Below, in pieces: positions 50,201 to 59,805 of a DNA stretch of 64,000 nt. This DNA comes from Protea cynaroides (Eukaryota > Streptophyta > Magnoliopsida > Proteales > Proteaceae), in the NCBI GenBank assembly GCA_028583415.1, contig CM053276.1, positions 126,258,007 through 126,322,006 on the forward strand. Direction: 5' to 3'. Under the pieces are notes generated by a model that was given only the letters and a program-made list of their open reading frames with translations, ran no database searches and was not told the origin of the DNA. Both the position numbers and the translations under genes were made by a program. Positions within the stretch are counted from its first letter, which is position 1. The number at the start of each line of letters is the position of its first letter.

Positions 50201-53200
50201 ATTAGGAATAGAAGTGTCATCACTTTGCGCCTCACATACCTGTGTATCTGGATTGGTCTCGATTGCAGCAACTAAAGAGTTTATCTTTAATTTTTGTGAA
50301 CAATCTCTAGCAAAGTGACCATATGCATTACAATGATAGCATTGTACATCTGTAGCTGCTACCATGGGAGTTTTACCTTTATCTGTCGTTGGAGTAGCAT
50401 GAGATGTAGTCCCTATGGCTTTATTGTTTGGTGTAGGGTGCTTCAATTCATAAGAACTGGAGGTGGGCTTTAGTGTTGACTTCGAAAGGTCCTCGGCTTG
50501 GAAAGCTTTATCAACACAGTCGTTAAAACTAACAATATCAACCACACCCAATTTTTCTCTAATCTTAGGTCGCAACCCCAAACGAAATCAAAATATCATT
50601 TGATCATCATTGTCTCGTGAACCTGACCGTGCACATAATTGATCAAATTGGTATACATAGTCTTCCATACTCATATTACCTTGACGAAGATTGTTCAGCT
50701 GGTCATGCAACCTTCTTTGGAAAGACCGAGACAAATACTTTTCTTTCAATTGTTCCTTCATCTCCTCCCAAGTAGTGGGTTCTCTACGACTCCTCATGAG
50801 ACTATATTCATAGTTACGCCACCAATCACGAGCACCCCCGACAAGTTTAGAGCGGGCCAATTGCAGCTTTCGAGGTTCAGGAAGGTTAAACCAATCGAAA
50901 TAGTCATCTAGAGCATTTAGCCAGTCTTGAAAAGCTTCGGGGTCTTGCCTCCCATGAAACTCTTTGAGGTCCATCCGTACCTTATGGGTTTGGTAACGGA
51001 TAGGTTCATCATAGTCTTCATAGGGTGGGTTGTGGTATTCCTCTCTAGGGACTCTTTGAGGAGCCCTAAGAATACGTCTTGGCATTAGGTTGGCATTAAG
51101 GGCTTCCCTTCTAGGGGCTTCCACTCTAGTAGGCCTAGGATGATTTAGCTCCTCCAAATTACTCATTCTCCCATCCATGCTATCTAACTTGGCATCCATT
51201 TTGGCCAATCGTTGGAGAACCAGATTAACAAGGTCATTGGGATTGTTGGACTGATTAAGAGAGTTAGAACTCTCCTCAACCTGGCTCTGATACCAATTGA
51301 TGGCAAAGAGGGTTCAAAGCAAGTCAAATTAATAAGTCCTCTTTGCTACAGGATCTTAATTCAGTCCAATACAAAAAATCTGCAGAGAAAAGTAATGAAA
51401 AAAACCCACTTATCTTGAAATCTAACCGTCAGAATTAGATGAAACTTGGTATGGATGACTTTTGTAATGATTGTGAACACCTTCTGAAGTTTGGGGAGGA
51501 TCTGAAAAGAACTATATGAGTTATGAGTCTCGAAAGTCTGCTGTACCTGTTTAAAGAATCAAGAGGGAACGGAATTTGGTTGAGTCTCACAACCGTAGGA
51601 GACTCGACCAGAAAATAAGAATTTAACTCTTTTTTTTTTTCTGGAAAATCTCTCTCCTGCAGCCAGTCTGCATTCTCTTTATTTATAGCTTTGAAACATT
51701 ACAAATAAAATAGGAAAGAACGAAATTTAGTAAAACCAACCTTCCTTTATAATTTAGGAAGGTTCTAAAACAATAAAAATAGGAAAGTTTCTAAAAACTG
51801 GAATTAGGAAACTAGATTTTAGGTAAGTCTTAGGCTGTGTTTGGTATCATTTTTGTTTTTTATTTTTGTTCAAAATTATAGTTTTGAAGGGATTTGGCAT
51901 AATTTATGAGTGCTATTTATGAAAAACAAAAATAAAAACAAGTCAAAATTCAAAAAGAGGTCTCAACCTCTTTTTGATTTTTTGTCAAAAATTATTTTTG
52001 TTGTGTTTTATGCAAAACACTTAAAACATGTGTTAAAATAAAGGGTTAAAAAAGTAATTTACTTTCCTTTTATAAAATCACCCCAAATGAAACCCTCAAG
52101 CAATCTTCTCGTTGACGAACGGAAGTAAAGCACAGAGACGCAGACCTGCAACTTCGTCCTAGAGACGGCTCTGACGGCGACGACGACGACGACGACAATC
52201 ATTCCAACGGAGGCGACATCGTTTCTCCAAAGATGGTTCCTGGTTTGATTTCTTTCCATAATCCCTTGACAGAGGAAGAGAATAGACACTCCATGACAGA
52301 GGAAGATGAAGACTTTCAAAATCATTTTTAGACATAGTATGTCAAATCTGTTTTTCATTCTACCATCTATTTTTATTATAGCTACCAAACAACATTTTAT
52401 TTTTGAACAAAAATTATTTTCAAAATAATTTTAGTTAAATAGATAAAAAACAAAAACAAAAATGATACCAAACATAGCCTTAGTCTCCAAGCAACTAAGA
52501 CTTCTAAACTAACTAGCTTAATTTTTAGGAAACTAAACAATGGAAATAAATAAACTGAAAATTAGGAAACTAATAAAAAGAGTCATAATTAATGCTGTTG
52601 GTACTGTTCACGTGAACAGTACCGCGTGAACAGTGTTCACGTGAACAATACCGCGTGAACAGTGTTCACGTGAACAGTGTGGGTTGGGCCCATGTTGACA
52701 CATCCTTGGGCTGATCCACTACTGGCTGGTCCTTGGACTGCATCATAGTCACTTGGTGATTACTAAATTATGGTCAGTTGTTTGAGGGTTTAGATCATTA
52801 GGGCAATTAATAATTTAGCAACTCCCAGGTAGCAAATTTGATCATTGGCTCCAAATTTCAACGTGTATGAAATATACATTTCCCTGGGGATGCAAGCACT
52901 CCTTTAGTTGTCTTTAATTCTGTTAGCTAGGATGATTCCTCGTGAAAAAAAAATAATAAAAAGGGAAGGCCAAAGGGGATTGCAGATAACTGAACGCCCA
53001 TTCAACCAGGGAAGGCTACATGGCAGGTTATAATTGTCATGTGGAAGCATGTTTGATGCTCAAATTATAGTGTCAGGTAGGTTCTATCAACCGCCATCCC
53101 TGTGTAAAGGTTTAGTCTGAATGAAATATAGGTGGCAAAATCATTGTTGATTAAAACTATACGGAAAAGTCTAAAATACAAGGTGGGTCATATGGTTGAG

Positions 53201-53724
53201 TTATAGAATGAAATTTGAAATGTGGGCAATCAAGATGGTGATTTATCAAACAAACGGTTTGGATGGCAACAGGGATACTCCATACGGCTAAAGTACAGCT
53301 GCCTCTGTGGTCTACTCTGGTTGAATGGGCATTTTGTGATAATTTTGGTTTTAAAGAAAAGGATATTTGGGATATTGACCCTCACTGTTCTTAATAATGT
53401 GTGTAGGTCCAATTCAAGGAAGGAACTTTTCAGCCGCCGGAGATAAACCCACGAGTTGATCTTCCTGGTGATCTAGAGGTTTTTGGGCAGAGAATCAATT
53501 TGGCACCCGTACAGCAGTCTCTCGGCCCACTGCAAGAATTTGTGGCAAGCATTTCAAGTTCAATCTCAGGCCAGCCACCTCTTAAAGTTCCAATTCCTGG
53601 GGACAGGTCCAGTTCCTGGCTTCTGATAACTTACCTAGATGATGATCTTCGGATCTCAAGAGGTGATGGCGGGTTGTTTGTTCTCGCCAAAGAAGGAAGT
53701 CCTCTTCTTGATCAGTGGCAATGA
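44151..53724 (+). CDS. Plastid-lipid-associated protein / fibrillin, PAP3 (FBN2)-like
   Basis: Chloroplast lipid-binding protein of plastoglobules and thylakoids; family members help in photoprotection and jasmonate-linked stress responses. Coding exons: 44151-44869, 48716-48911, 53407-53724, joined in phase to about 410 aa. The N-terminus is Ser-rich without many acids, like a transit peptide (MALLLTSQPADARYPLSK). It is followed by a strongly acidic linker (residues about 80-185, with DEWGEKAEPEPE and DEWEEEETKEY). The PAP/fibrillin domain runs from about 198 to the end: ALVGTVYGTEFGFRASAEVR, DGNWVLLYTAFSELLPLLAA, and the C-terminal LITYLDDDLRISRGDGGLFV. An acidic linker of this kind fits PAP3 (At2g35490). 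An in-frame ATG at 43881 was passed over because the peptide between is poly-Phe and not transit-like. Introns of 3.8 and 4.5 kb are swollen by transposons; the TR-GAG element sits in intron 2. Confidence 0.92.
46700..46721. repeat. 22-base G homopolymer
   Basis: Uninterrupted G run within intron 1; it could form a G-quadruplex in RNA of the sense strand or be an assembly-prone tract. Confidence 0.9.
46912..47990. mobile_element. LTR-like sequence with internal short repeats, bounds uncertain
   Basis: It starts near TGTAAGCCGATTTTGGGCG and carries a TATA-like CTATTTATAGGC near 47331. Two internal series of decayed repeats (AACTCTTCTAGGAT-like, 47100-47260; GATGCAAGCTCCAATGT-like, 47460-47580) also occur. 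The layout matches plant LTRs, but no terminal duplication was found. Confidence 0.35.
48595..48715 (+). repeat. 65-bp tandem duplication at the intron 1 acceptor
   Basis: CTTAAATGATAATGACTGCT begins at 48595 and 48660. Both copies contain AATTCTTTATTTTTT and TTGGATTC. Only the second ends in CATCAG and abuts exon 2; the first reads CGTGGGAATAG at the corresponding place. Confidence 0.9.
48990..49769 (-). repeat. 3' LTR of the TR-GAG element
   Basis: 780 bp. It includes a TTTATTTATAGC TATA-like motif near 49368 and the palindromic series GTTCACGTGAAC / CCGCGTGAACAGT at 49641-49703. Confidence 0.92.
49770..49788 (-). other. Polypurine tract
   Basis: In element sense AAGTGGGGGGGAGT directly precedes the 3' LTR start TGATGC. 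This is the expected position and composition of the plus-strand priming PPT. Confidence 0.88.
50171..51208 (-). CDS. gag: Retrotransposon gag, interrupted by one stop codon
   Basis: The capsid protein of the TR-GAG element, about 345 codons. A retrotrans_gag core (LNALDDYFDWFNLPEPRKLQ, ARDWWRNYE) lies in the first part. A CCHC zinc knuckle (CYHCNAYGHFARDC) at 50341-50300 lies in the second, for RNA binding. A TGA at 50590-50588 (after DNDDQMIF) splits the frame; the same frame continues FRLGLRPKIREKL and ends at a TAA at 50171-50173. The break fits a CGA to TGA change, so this copy is probably not able to make full Gag without read-through. It runs antisense to the host fibrillin gene. Confidence 0.9.
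51280..51295 (-). other. Primer binding site, tRNA-iMet type
   Basis: In element sense, two bases after the 5' LTR end, the sequence is TGGTATCAGAGCCAG. TGGTATCAGAGC is the complement of the 3' end of plant initiator methionine tRNA, the usual primer for many plant LTR elements. Confidence 0.93.
51298..52745 (-). repeat. 5' LTR of the TR-GAG element, carrying a nested MITE
   Basis: Same sequence as the 3' LTR apart from scattered, mostly transition, differences, an extra repeat in the GTTCACGTGAAC series (52601-52680) and the 647-bp MITE insertion at 51833. Confidence 0.92.
51833..52479. mobile_element. MITE nested in the 5' LTR, TTA duplication
   Basis: 647 bp with inverted ends GGCTGTGTTTGGTATCATTT on the left and AAATGATACCAAACATAGCC on the right (one mismatch in 20). 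Target duplication TTA at 51830-51832 and 52480-52482. It is absent from the 3' LTR, so it arrived after the retrotransposon. The 3-bp TTA target fits PIF/Harbinger. It has no transposase frame. Confidence 0.92.
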
Positions 53725-55910
53725 TACCTCAAGGTAATCAGAGGGCGTAGGATATTATTTTTTTTTGGGGGGTTTGGGGGGTAGTTGGGTTGTTGTCTTG
53801 TTGTCATTTGTCTGTAGTATTTTTTTTATTAATTCTATATAGCGATGCTGTAAAAGATCTTGAGGATGCTATGAAGAAGCCTAGGCCCATCTTTGAAGAG
53901 CTAATAAATATTAGGGAAGGGAGAAAACAGAGGTTTGAATTGTGATGCATAGGCATAGCTGATCATTTATTCTTGTCTTAGACAAAGTTTAGTATAATTC
54001 TGTTTTCGCGCTTTGAATTCAAGGCTCTTGACCTTTCTTCCCTTTACTTTCCTCCTTGATGCAACTAAAGGGCAACCTCTGACTTCTCTGCTCTCTTTCA
54101 GATCTCTTTCTCCCCGTGTTCCGGACACCTCTGCACCGTTCATGATCCAGGAATTTGTGTTCGTATCTAAGCCCAGTCCTGACCTGTTTGGTCTTTGCAA
54201 CTGGACAAGGCTAAAACTGGTTAATCTGGTCTAGATGAGATGGGCTTGGTTAGAAATTGCCGGCAATGCATGTCCATGGTTTTGTTCAATTTTTATTTTT
54301 ATTTTTTTTATTATATTTATTGTGTGTTTCTGTGTTATGTGAATAGTTTTGTTCAATGTTGGGTCTGGCATTTGGGCCAATCTGATGGTTAGAAAACTTC
54401 ATGTACCAATCTTGATTATGTTTGGCATCGGTAACTTCTTGCCACTTGGTATATTTGGAATCTTGGATGGATGTGAATAGGTCCAGGTGATAGAGGTCGT
54501 CCTCATCACATTCATCTCAGTTATTTGGCTCAAGTATTCCTTGACAAGCATGTCTGGGAACAAGTTCCTGTAATTGCCTTGAGCATTGATCGGTGATATG
54601 TGTGCGGACTAGGGTTATCAGTTATCACATGGACCAATTAGTATCCACCCAAGTTTGCCACATGGACGCCACCTAAGCAATAAACCTTCATATCACTACT
54701 TCCCTATCACATGGATCCACTCATATTCCACCAAATGGACTTGAAGCACTAAATTTCGCTAGGACTTGAAAGTCTCCTTTGGTTTCCCCTTTATACCATT
54801 GATGATTTGCATCAGAACAAGGAAACTAGAATATAACATGGTAACTGCTATTGGTGTACTGATTGTTTGGAATATTCACCGGGTTAAGGGGAAATATATG
54901 GAGTTTAAATAAAGATCTAGTTTTCCCTTCATCCATGGGTTTTGATGCTTGGATGAGAATCTTGGAATAGTGAAAATGGTATTCCGGTCATCCCCAATCC
55001 ACCAATTTTATTCACCCCCCATAAAAAAAGAGGGTATTGCGCTCATTTGTTTTATCGGGGAAGTGCCCTTGAACCTGATATATGTGATTCTAAAATAAAT
55101 TCTCTATTGTTTGATGGGATTTTATGTTGGAGTTGTGTCTTGTATTTTGTGGGATTTACATAGTTAATTGGACTTGTTTGGATTGGATTTGAGACCATTA
55201 TATGTTCAGGGCTAAAATTATAATTGTGTGAGTAGTGTTTCTTTGGGAGTCTATGTATTATCTAGGTAGGGTTCTCTTGAAAAAAAAAAAAAATAGAAAG
55301 AACGGTAAAAGGAATCACTTTGTGAGGTGGGGAGAGATGTAGAGATTTTTTTGGTAAATGGATATATGTGATTGTTTGCTTTTGTTTTCATCCCTAATAC
55401 TTTACTGATGTTGAAGGGTTTTTTTATTTATTTTTACTTTTTTTTAAGAGGGATTTCTAGGCTTGCCAGAGTAGAGATGAAGGTCTTAGTCATAAAAAAA
55501 ATGGTCGATCCTAACATTTATTGAATTTGAAGGGTTATATATATATTTTTGCTTTTTTTAAGAGAGATTTCTAGGCTTGCCCAGTTTAGAGATGAAGGTT
55601 TTAGTTTGCATATGGCAAATAAAATTGGTGGATCACAGGGTTTTGTTTACGTGTTAAGTTTTATCTCAATTAAAGATTACTTAAATATTGAAAAATAAGG
55701 ACTGGTTTACAAAAATATTGGGATACATGGATATATACACGAGACATTTGATTGAATTTGAGTCTTAAATTTTGGTACTTGTCCAATCTATATCATCTTT
55801 TGATATCCCACCTTAAAATTACAACATCACCCGTCTAGATGGGAAAAATAGATGATCTGCCTGAAACCCTTTTCGAAACTTAAATATTTTTGTGCTTTTT
55901 TGTTTTTCTT
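53725..55910. other. Downstream of the fibrillin gene, gene-free
   Basis: The first about 220 bases are likely 3' untranslated. CAAG|GTAATC (53734) and TATATAG|CGATGC (53842) could bound a small intron in it, and the AATAAATATT near 53907 could serve in polyadenylation. The rest is AT-rich with a tandem duplication near 55412. No gene. Confidence 0.4.
55412..55636. repeat. Tandem duplication, about 115-bp unit, two copies
   Basis: Shared: TTGAAGGGTT, TTTTTTTAAGAG.GATTTCTA, GGCTTGCC, AGAGATGAAGGT.TTAGT, ATTGGT/ATGGTCGATC. Units about 55412-55510 and 55527-55636. Confidence 0.8.
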
Positions 55911-56217
55911 GCTCTCTTTGGTTTGTATTATATAATGTATTATATAATATATTATAAAATTTATGATTGTTTGGTATGATTTATAATGTTTATTTATAAT
56001 TAAAATAAATCGATATAATTCATTATCTACAAATAGGTGAGTAGCTGTTTATCATTATTAGAATAATCTATTAGGTGATTGTTTATATTTCTCATTATAT
56101 AATGTATTATGTTTAGTGGTACCAAACGGTCATTATTTATTATTCATAATCTATTATCATAATTGATTTATCACAAATAATTCATAATACATTATATAAT
56201 ACAAACCAAAGAGAGCC
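55911..56217. mobile_element. PIF/Harbinger-like MITE, copy 2
   Basis: 307 bp with ends GCTCTCTTTGGTTTGTATTA and ACAAACCAAAGAGAGCC, homologous along its length to 22349-22633 but lying in the opposite relative orientation (TTTAGTGGTACCAAACGGTC here, ATGACCGTTTGATACCACTA there). The left-most G is changed and no clean TTA duplication remains, so this copy looks older. Confidence 0.85.
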
Positions 56218-56231
56218 TTCCCTTCATATTT

Positions 56232-56284
56232 ATTTTCTGGTTACAAACCATCAAAAAAAAAAAAAAAAAAAAAATATTCTGGTT
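56232..56284 (+). mobile_element. Second poly(A) mini-retroinsertion
   Basis: ACAAACCATC plus about 22 A lies between ATTTTCTGGTT (56232-56242) and ATATTCTGGTT (56274-56284), an 11-base repeat with one mismatch. Same pattern as 25132-25187, less certain. Confidence 0.5.
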
Positions 56285-56953
56285 CTCAATTTTGTGGGAA
56301 AGAATTATTATTATCATTATTTTTTCCCTATTGATGATTTGGTTGTCCTATTCATCAAATATTATGGATTTTTCTATTAGTAAAAGGTCTGGGTAGATCA
56401 GATAATGTTATTTGGTCTGGAGGCATTTATTTGTGCCATGTGAAAGGCGTGGTTATGTTTACCAAAAAAGGAAAAGAAAAAAAAGAAAGACTGACATGGT
56501 AAATTTAGGAAATAAAAATTTTCATGCTTTTCATATCGGTATGAGAAAATCTAGTGGTTGTAGTTTACTCACATACTGATGTATTGATATATGTGTACAA
56601 TGAATGATAATCATTGAATTTCCTCACACCGGCATGAGGAGTACGAGAGGATTTGAATCTGTAAATTTAGTCATAAATTTGAGATTCAAAATTTAGTGTT
56701 ATACACTTTCAAGTTTGTCAATGCTTTCTTACATTTATAATATTAATTTTTTAATCATAAAGAAAAAAAAAATTCATATACGATCATGTATGTATATAAC
56801 TATATATATATATACCATTATACTTTCAACTATAGGATACAATAATATAATCTTAAAACTATTTTTCCCTAATAAAAATATAAATGAATAGCTAACACAT
56901 ACTCAATCAGTGTTCGAAACTATTGTCGCTGGATTTCGTCTGATGCTTTAGAT
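56285..56953. other. Gene-free AT-rich DNA
   Basis: No gene or defined repeat beyond a short TA run near 56799-56814. Confidence 0.5.
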
Positions 56954-57810
56954 GATGTCACCTGTAACAGGAGGTTAACAACACGAATTGAGGTGGTCGG
57001 GTTTTAATCTCGTGGCCTCTCCAATGCCTAAGTTAATATATAACTAGGATAAGCAGATAGAATTCAGGCAACCGAATTCCCTGTAGAGAGGGGACTGAGG
57101 TGTTTCCTAATGGAAAAAATCACCTTTCAAGTAGAATTCTGGAGTGAATACATAGAGGCGGTAAGATGGCATAGGTTGAGTCCTTTTTTTCCTCCTTTCT
57201 TCCTCCTATTTATAATCAGGGAGAGAAGACCCAACAATGCATCTTTTCTCGATTCTCGAGCCTTGAGTGGTGTTTAGACACTGCTGTCAGCATGTCTGAT
57301 CTTGAATGGTAGGTATAGTATGCTTGTATGATCATGGGAGTTGGTGGTCATTCTGTGACATTGTAAGAGAGGGCGTCGCTCTAATATGTCATCTCAGTGT
57401 CCCATGAGAGTTGTTGTCACCATGCCTGATTAATGTGATTGACTTTATAAGCCGTCGAGTCGAGATAATATGTCACTCTCGTGGAGATGCACTCCCATAC
57501 TAAGCTGGCGTGGCTCGTCCATCTAGCATGACTCACATTTAATGCATATGACTTGCATTTATTGCCATGCATTTATGATATATGCCGGCATTTATTGTGA
57601 TTGATTGCTTCCACGTCAAGGCGATTTAGCGACACCGCTTTGGTGATCATGTCTCAGTCGACAAGTGGGTCCCTCGTGCGATGTGCCCCGTAAGCACGGG
57701 TGGAGATAATTTTGCTGTCTATGGAGAGCTACATGTTCCCTTTTGATAGAGGCCACGTGGACGACCCCTGATTTCATCATGCATACTAGATATACTGTCA
57801 CTTTTCCCAC
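56954..57810 (+). mobile_element. 5' LTR-like repeat of a PF04195-coding element
   Basis: From about 57055 to 57805 the sequence matches 61352-62095, with anchors ATCACCTTTCAAGTAGAATT, GGGAGAGAAGACCCAACAA and ATTTATTGCCAT/TTTATCGCCAT. A start near TGTCACCTGTAACAGGAGG (about 56955) is an estimate. A TATA-like CTATTTATAATC lies near 57207. Together with the downstream copy it frames the internal region. Confidence 0.6.
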
Positions 57811-58003
57811 CTATTAGATGCCCCTTGGTTCTTGGGCTCGCACGGAGCCGAAGGGCCAATCAAACCTTTGCTCCTTTGTATCTCGAGTTTGCATTTTTGC
57901 AATTGGGGTTCATCTGCCACCTCAGCTTTAAACGTCTCTTTCACTTTAATTTTTTCCTCAAGTTTTGATCCAAATAGTGCCCATATAGCCGACGATACCT
58001 CAC

Positions 58004-58236
58004 GGATCCAAATTGTCTCATACCTGAGATTCGGGAGGTGTGGCGGCGACCCCACTGGATGGTTGGCATGTGGAGGTCGGATGAATCCGATGCCTCCGTT
58101 CGAGCCGACAAGCCGAGCCGACAAGAGAGTGTCGGCTCGAACGGAGGGGTCGGATTCATCCGACCCCCACATGGCGACCATCCAATGGGGTCGCCGCCAC
58201 GCCTCCCGAATCTCAGGGATGAGACGATTTGAATCC
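58004..58236. mobile_element. GC-rich foldback element, copy 2
   Basis: Two arms of about 105 bp are close to perfect reverse complements. The left arm starts GATCCAAATTGTCTCATACC; the right arm ends GAGACGATTTGAATCC. Inner motifs are GGCGGCGACCCCA, CATGTGG.GGTCGGATGAATCC and GTTCGAGCCGACA, around a loop. It is the best-preserved of the foldbacks; a transcript would be a hairpin with about 100 paired bases. Confidence 0.85.
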
Positions 58237-58517
58237 ATAGCTCATGTAGTACGCCCATCTATCGCCTAGACTTGCTTTCGGGATGACGAGACTTGTCCCT
58301 TGTAGGGGAGGCGCCACCCTTCAGCTGGCAGCCCCCATTTTTTGAATTCGGTCTCTTTATGAGCATTGCTCATGATCACTTTTCATGATATACGCCGAGT
58401 CGGCACTTATCACCGCCACGTATTAGTCACTGAGTGTATTCTTAAAGGCACGAGTAACACTCAGCCTTTAATACTCTTCGGGCTTTACATGGAAAAACCC
58501 TTCGAGAGACGGACTTG

Positions 58518-58661
58518 GATCGTCTCCAGTCCGTCCAGTCATCCAGTTGTGGACTGGACGGACTGGATTAAAAGGACATGCATATCAACACATGGGGGGT
58601 GTGTCCTTTAAATCCAGTCCGTTCGTCCACGACTGAACGGCTGGACGGACTGGAGACGATC
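58518..58661. mobile_element. Foldback element, copy 3 (distinct inner sequence)
   Basis: The left arm GATCGTCTCCAGTCCGTCCA and the right arm TGGACGGACTGGAGACGATC are exact reverse complements. Further pairing includes AGGACA...TGTCCTTTAAATCCAGTCC. About 144 bp. The outer GATC.GTCTC matches copy 2; the inner sequence differs. Confidence 0.85.
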
Positions 58662-59151
58662 TTTTTCCTCGAGAGACGGGTCCTTTGATGGCATCAGTTC
58701 TCTTTCCTTGGCCGTTTCAAATCCCTAGGTGGATTTCAAAAAAGCCACTTTTTGAATCGCATTCTCTATATCTCCTCTCCTTCACTCTTCCTCTCTGTTT
58801 CTTCTTCCATCTTTCTTGATCGCAGTGGGTTCTTCGTTGCTGCTATCGCTTGCCTGCAAGTTGCTCTGACTCTCTTGTTAGTAAATTCTTCCCCCCTAAA
58901 CTCTTTCTTCTTCCTCTTTACTTTGACCATAGACAAATGGGCTGTAAGAAATCGACGTCTAGGAGGCCTAGCCGTGCTCAAAGAGAGCACGAAGAAACCC
59001 TAGCCCATCAAGAGATTGAATCTAGGGCTCGATCCCAACGTCCCGAAACTTTTAGCCCAGAGGGCACCTCCTCCCGGCGCACCAGTTTGGTCCTCACTGC
59101 GTAGGATCATACTGGGTATCTAGTATTAACATAGGAAAAATGGGGGCCTTC

Positions 59152-59522
59152 AAAGAGTAATACCTCATCCTTGAATCTGTTCAACTTGAAATTCCTGGCC
59201 CAGAGGACAGGCCTAGCCACCCGCACAAAAACAAGATGGTGGTTTATGAGGAGATGTTCTCCTCTGGGTTCCGCTTCCCGGGTCAGTACTTGGTGTACGA
59301 GATCTTGAAGTATTACAGGCTCACTCCCACACAGATTACCCCGAATGGGTGGGCAGCTATCATAGCCTTCATTGTCTATTTCATGCGTTTGAAAACCATC
59401 TCGACCCTGTCCATGTTCCGTGACCTTTTTGTCTTGACGCCCATGACATGGAAGAACCCCTTCATTGGGCTTTGTGAATCGAACGACACTTATTACTTTG
59501 CTCGTCGGCTGATGCGTGTCGA
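59152..59522 (+). pseudogene. PF04195-like retroelement protein, N-terminal part
   Basis: The frame YLILESVQLEIPGPEDRPSH leads to VVYEEMFSSGFRFPGQYLVY, LKYYRLTPTQITPNGWAAII and FRDLFVLTPMTW. This resembles the 'putative gypsy-type transposon' domain (PF04195) common in plant genomes, by memory of the family. It is cut at codon GTC-GA by the insertion at 59523. The product's role is unknown; it belongs to LTR-type elements lacking the usual pol. Confidence 0.7.
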
Positions 59523-59739
59523 GCGCAATAAAAAATAAATTACTCTACCTACAATGAATATTAATGATAAGTAAAGGTCGATCCATAGAGACTAGTTAAT
59601 CAAATTATCTACTTACCAAAAAAAAGAGGGGTTTTCTTTTGCAATTTAATTGACAATAAAATTAAATAACAAAAATTCAATGGAAGATGATGTCGATTCA
59701 AGAAAATTTACTCATGGCTGTAAATTGATCATTGACCTC

Positions 59740-59805
<66 letters not shown>

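Larger units (their letters stand above)
48990..52745 (-). mobile_element. Gag-only LTR retrotransposon (TR-GAG type), complete
   Basis: Minus-strand element with both LTRs: 3' LTR 48990-49769 (780 bp) and 5' LTR 51298-52745 (about 798 bp plus a nested MITE). Both begin TGATGCAGTCC and end TTTGCCATCA in element sense. The target duplication TAGTC is exact at 48985-48989 and 52746-52750. The interior is only about 1.5 kb: PBS, a gag frame and a PPT, with no protease, reverse transcriptase, RNase H or integrase. It must therefore have moved using enzymes of a Ty3/gypsy-type partner. The LTRs differ at only around a dozen sites by eye, so insertion is fairly recent. Confidence 0.93.
48912..53406 (+). 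other. Intron 2 of the fibrillin gene
   Basis: Donor GTACCT at 48912 and acceptor TGTAG ending at 53406. Most of its length is the TR-GAG element (48990-52745) in antisense orientation; the remainder, 52751-53406, has no recognisable feature. Confidence 0.88.
57811..59151 (+). other. Leader part of the internal region, with two foldbacks
   Basis: Between the 5' LTR-like repeat and the main frame. Two foldback insertions (58004-58236, 58518-58661) are inside. A short frame at 58937-59104 (MGCKKSTSRRPSRAQREHEE...) is Arg/Glu-rich and may be the degraded N-terminus of the element protein; it ends at a stop before the conserved part. Confidence 0.45.

Noticed and set aside
58766..58990. Minus-strand Arg/Lys/Glu-rich frame
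   Set aside because: It is the complement of CT-rich retroelement leader sequence; no domain.
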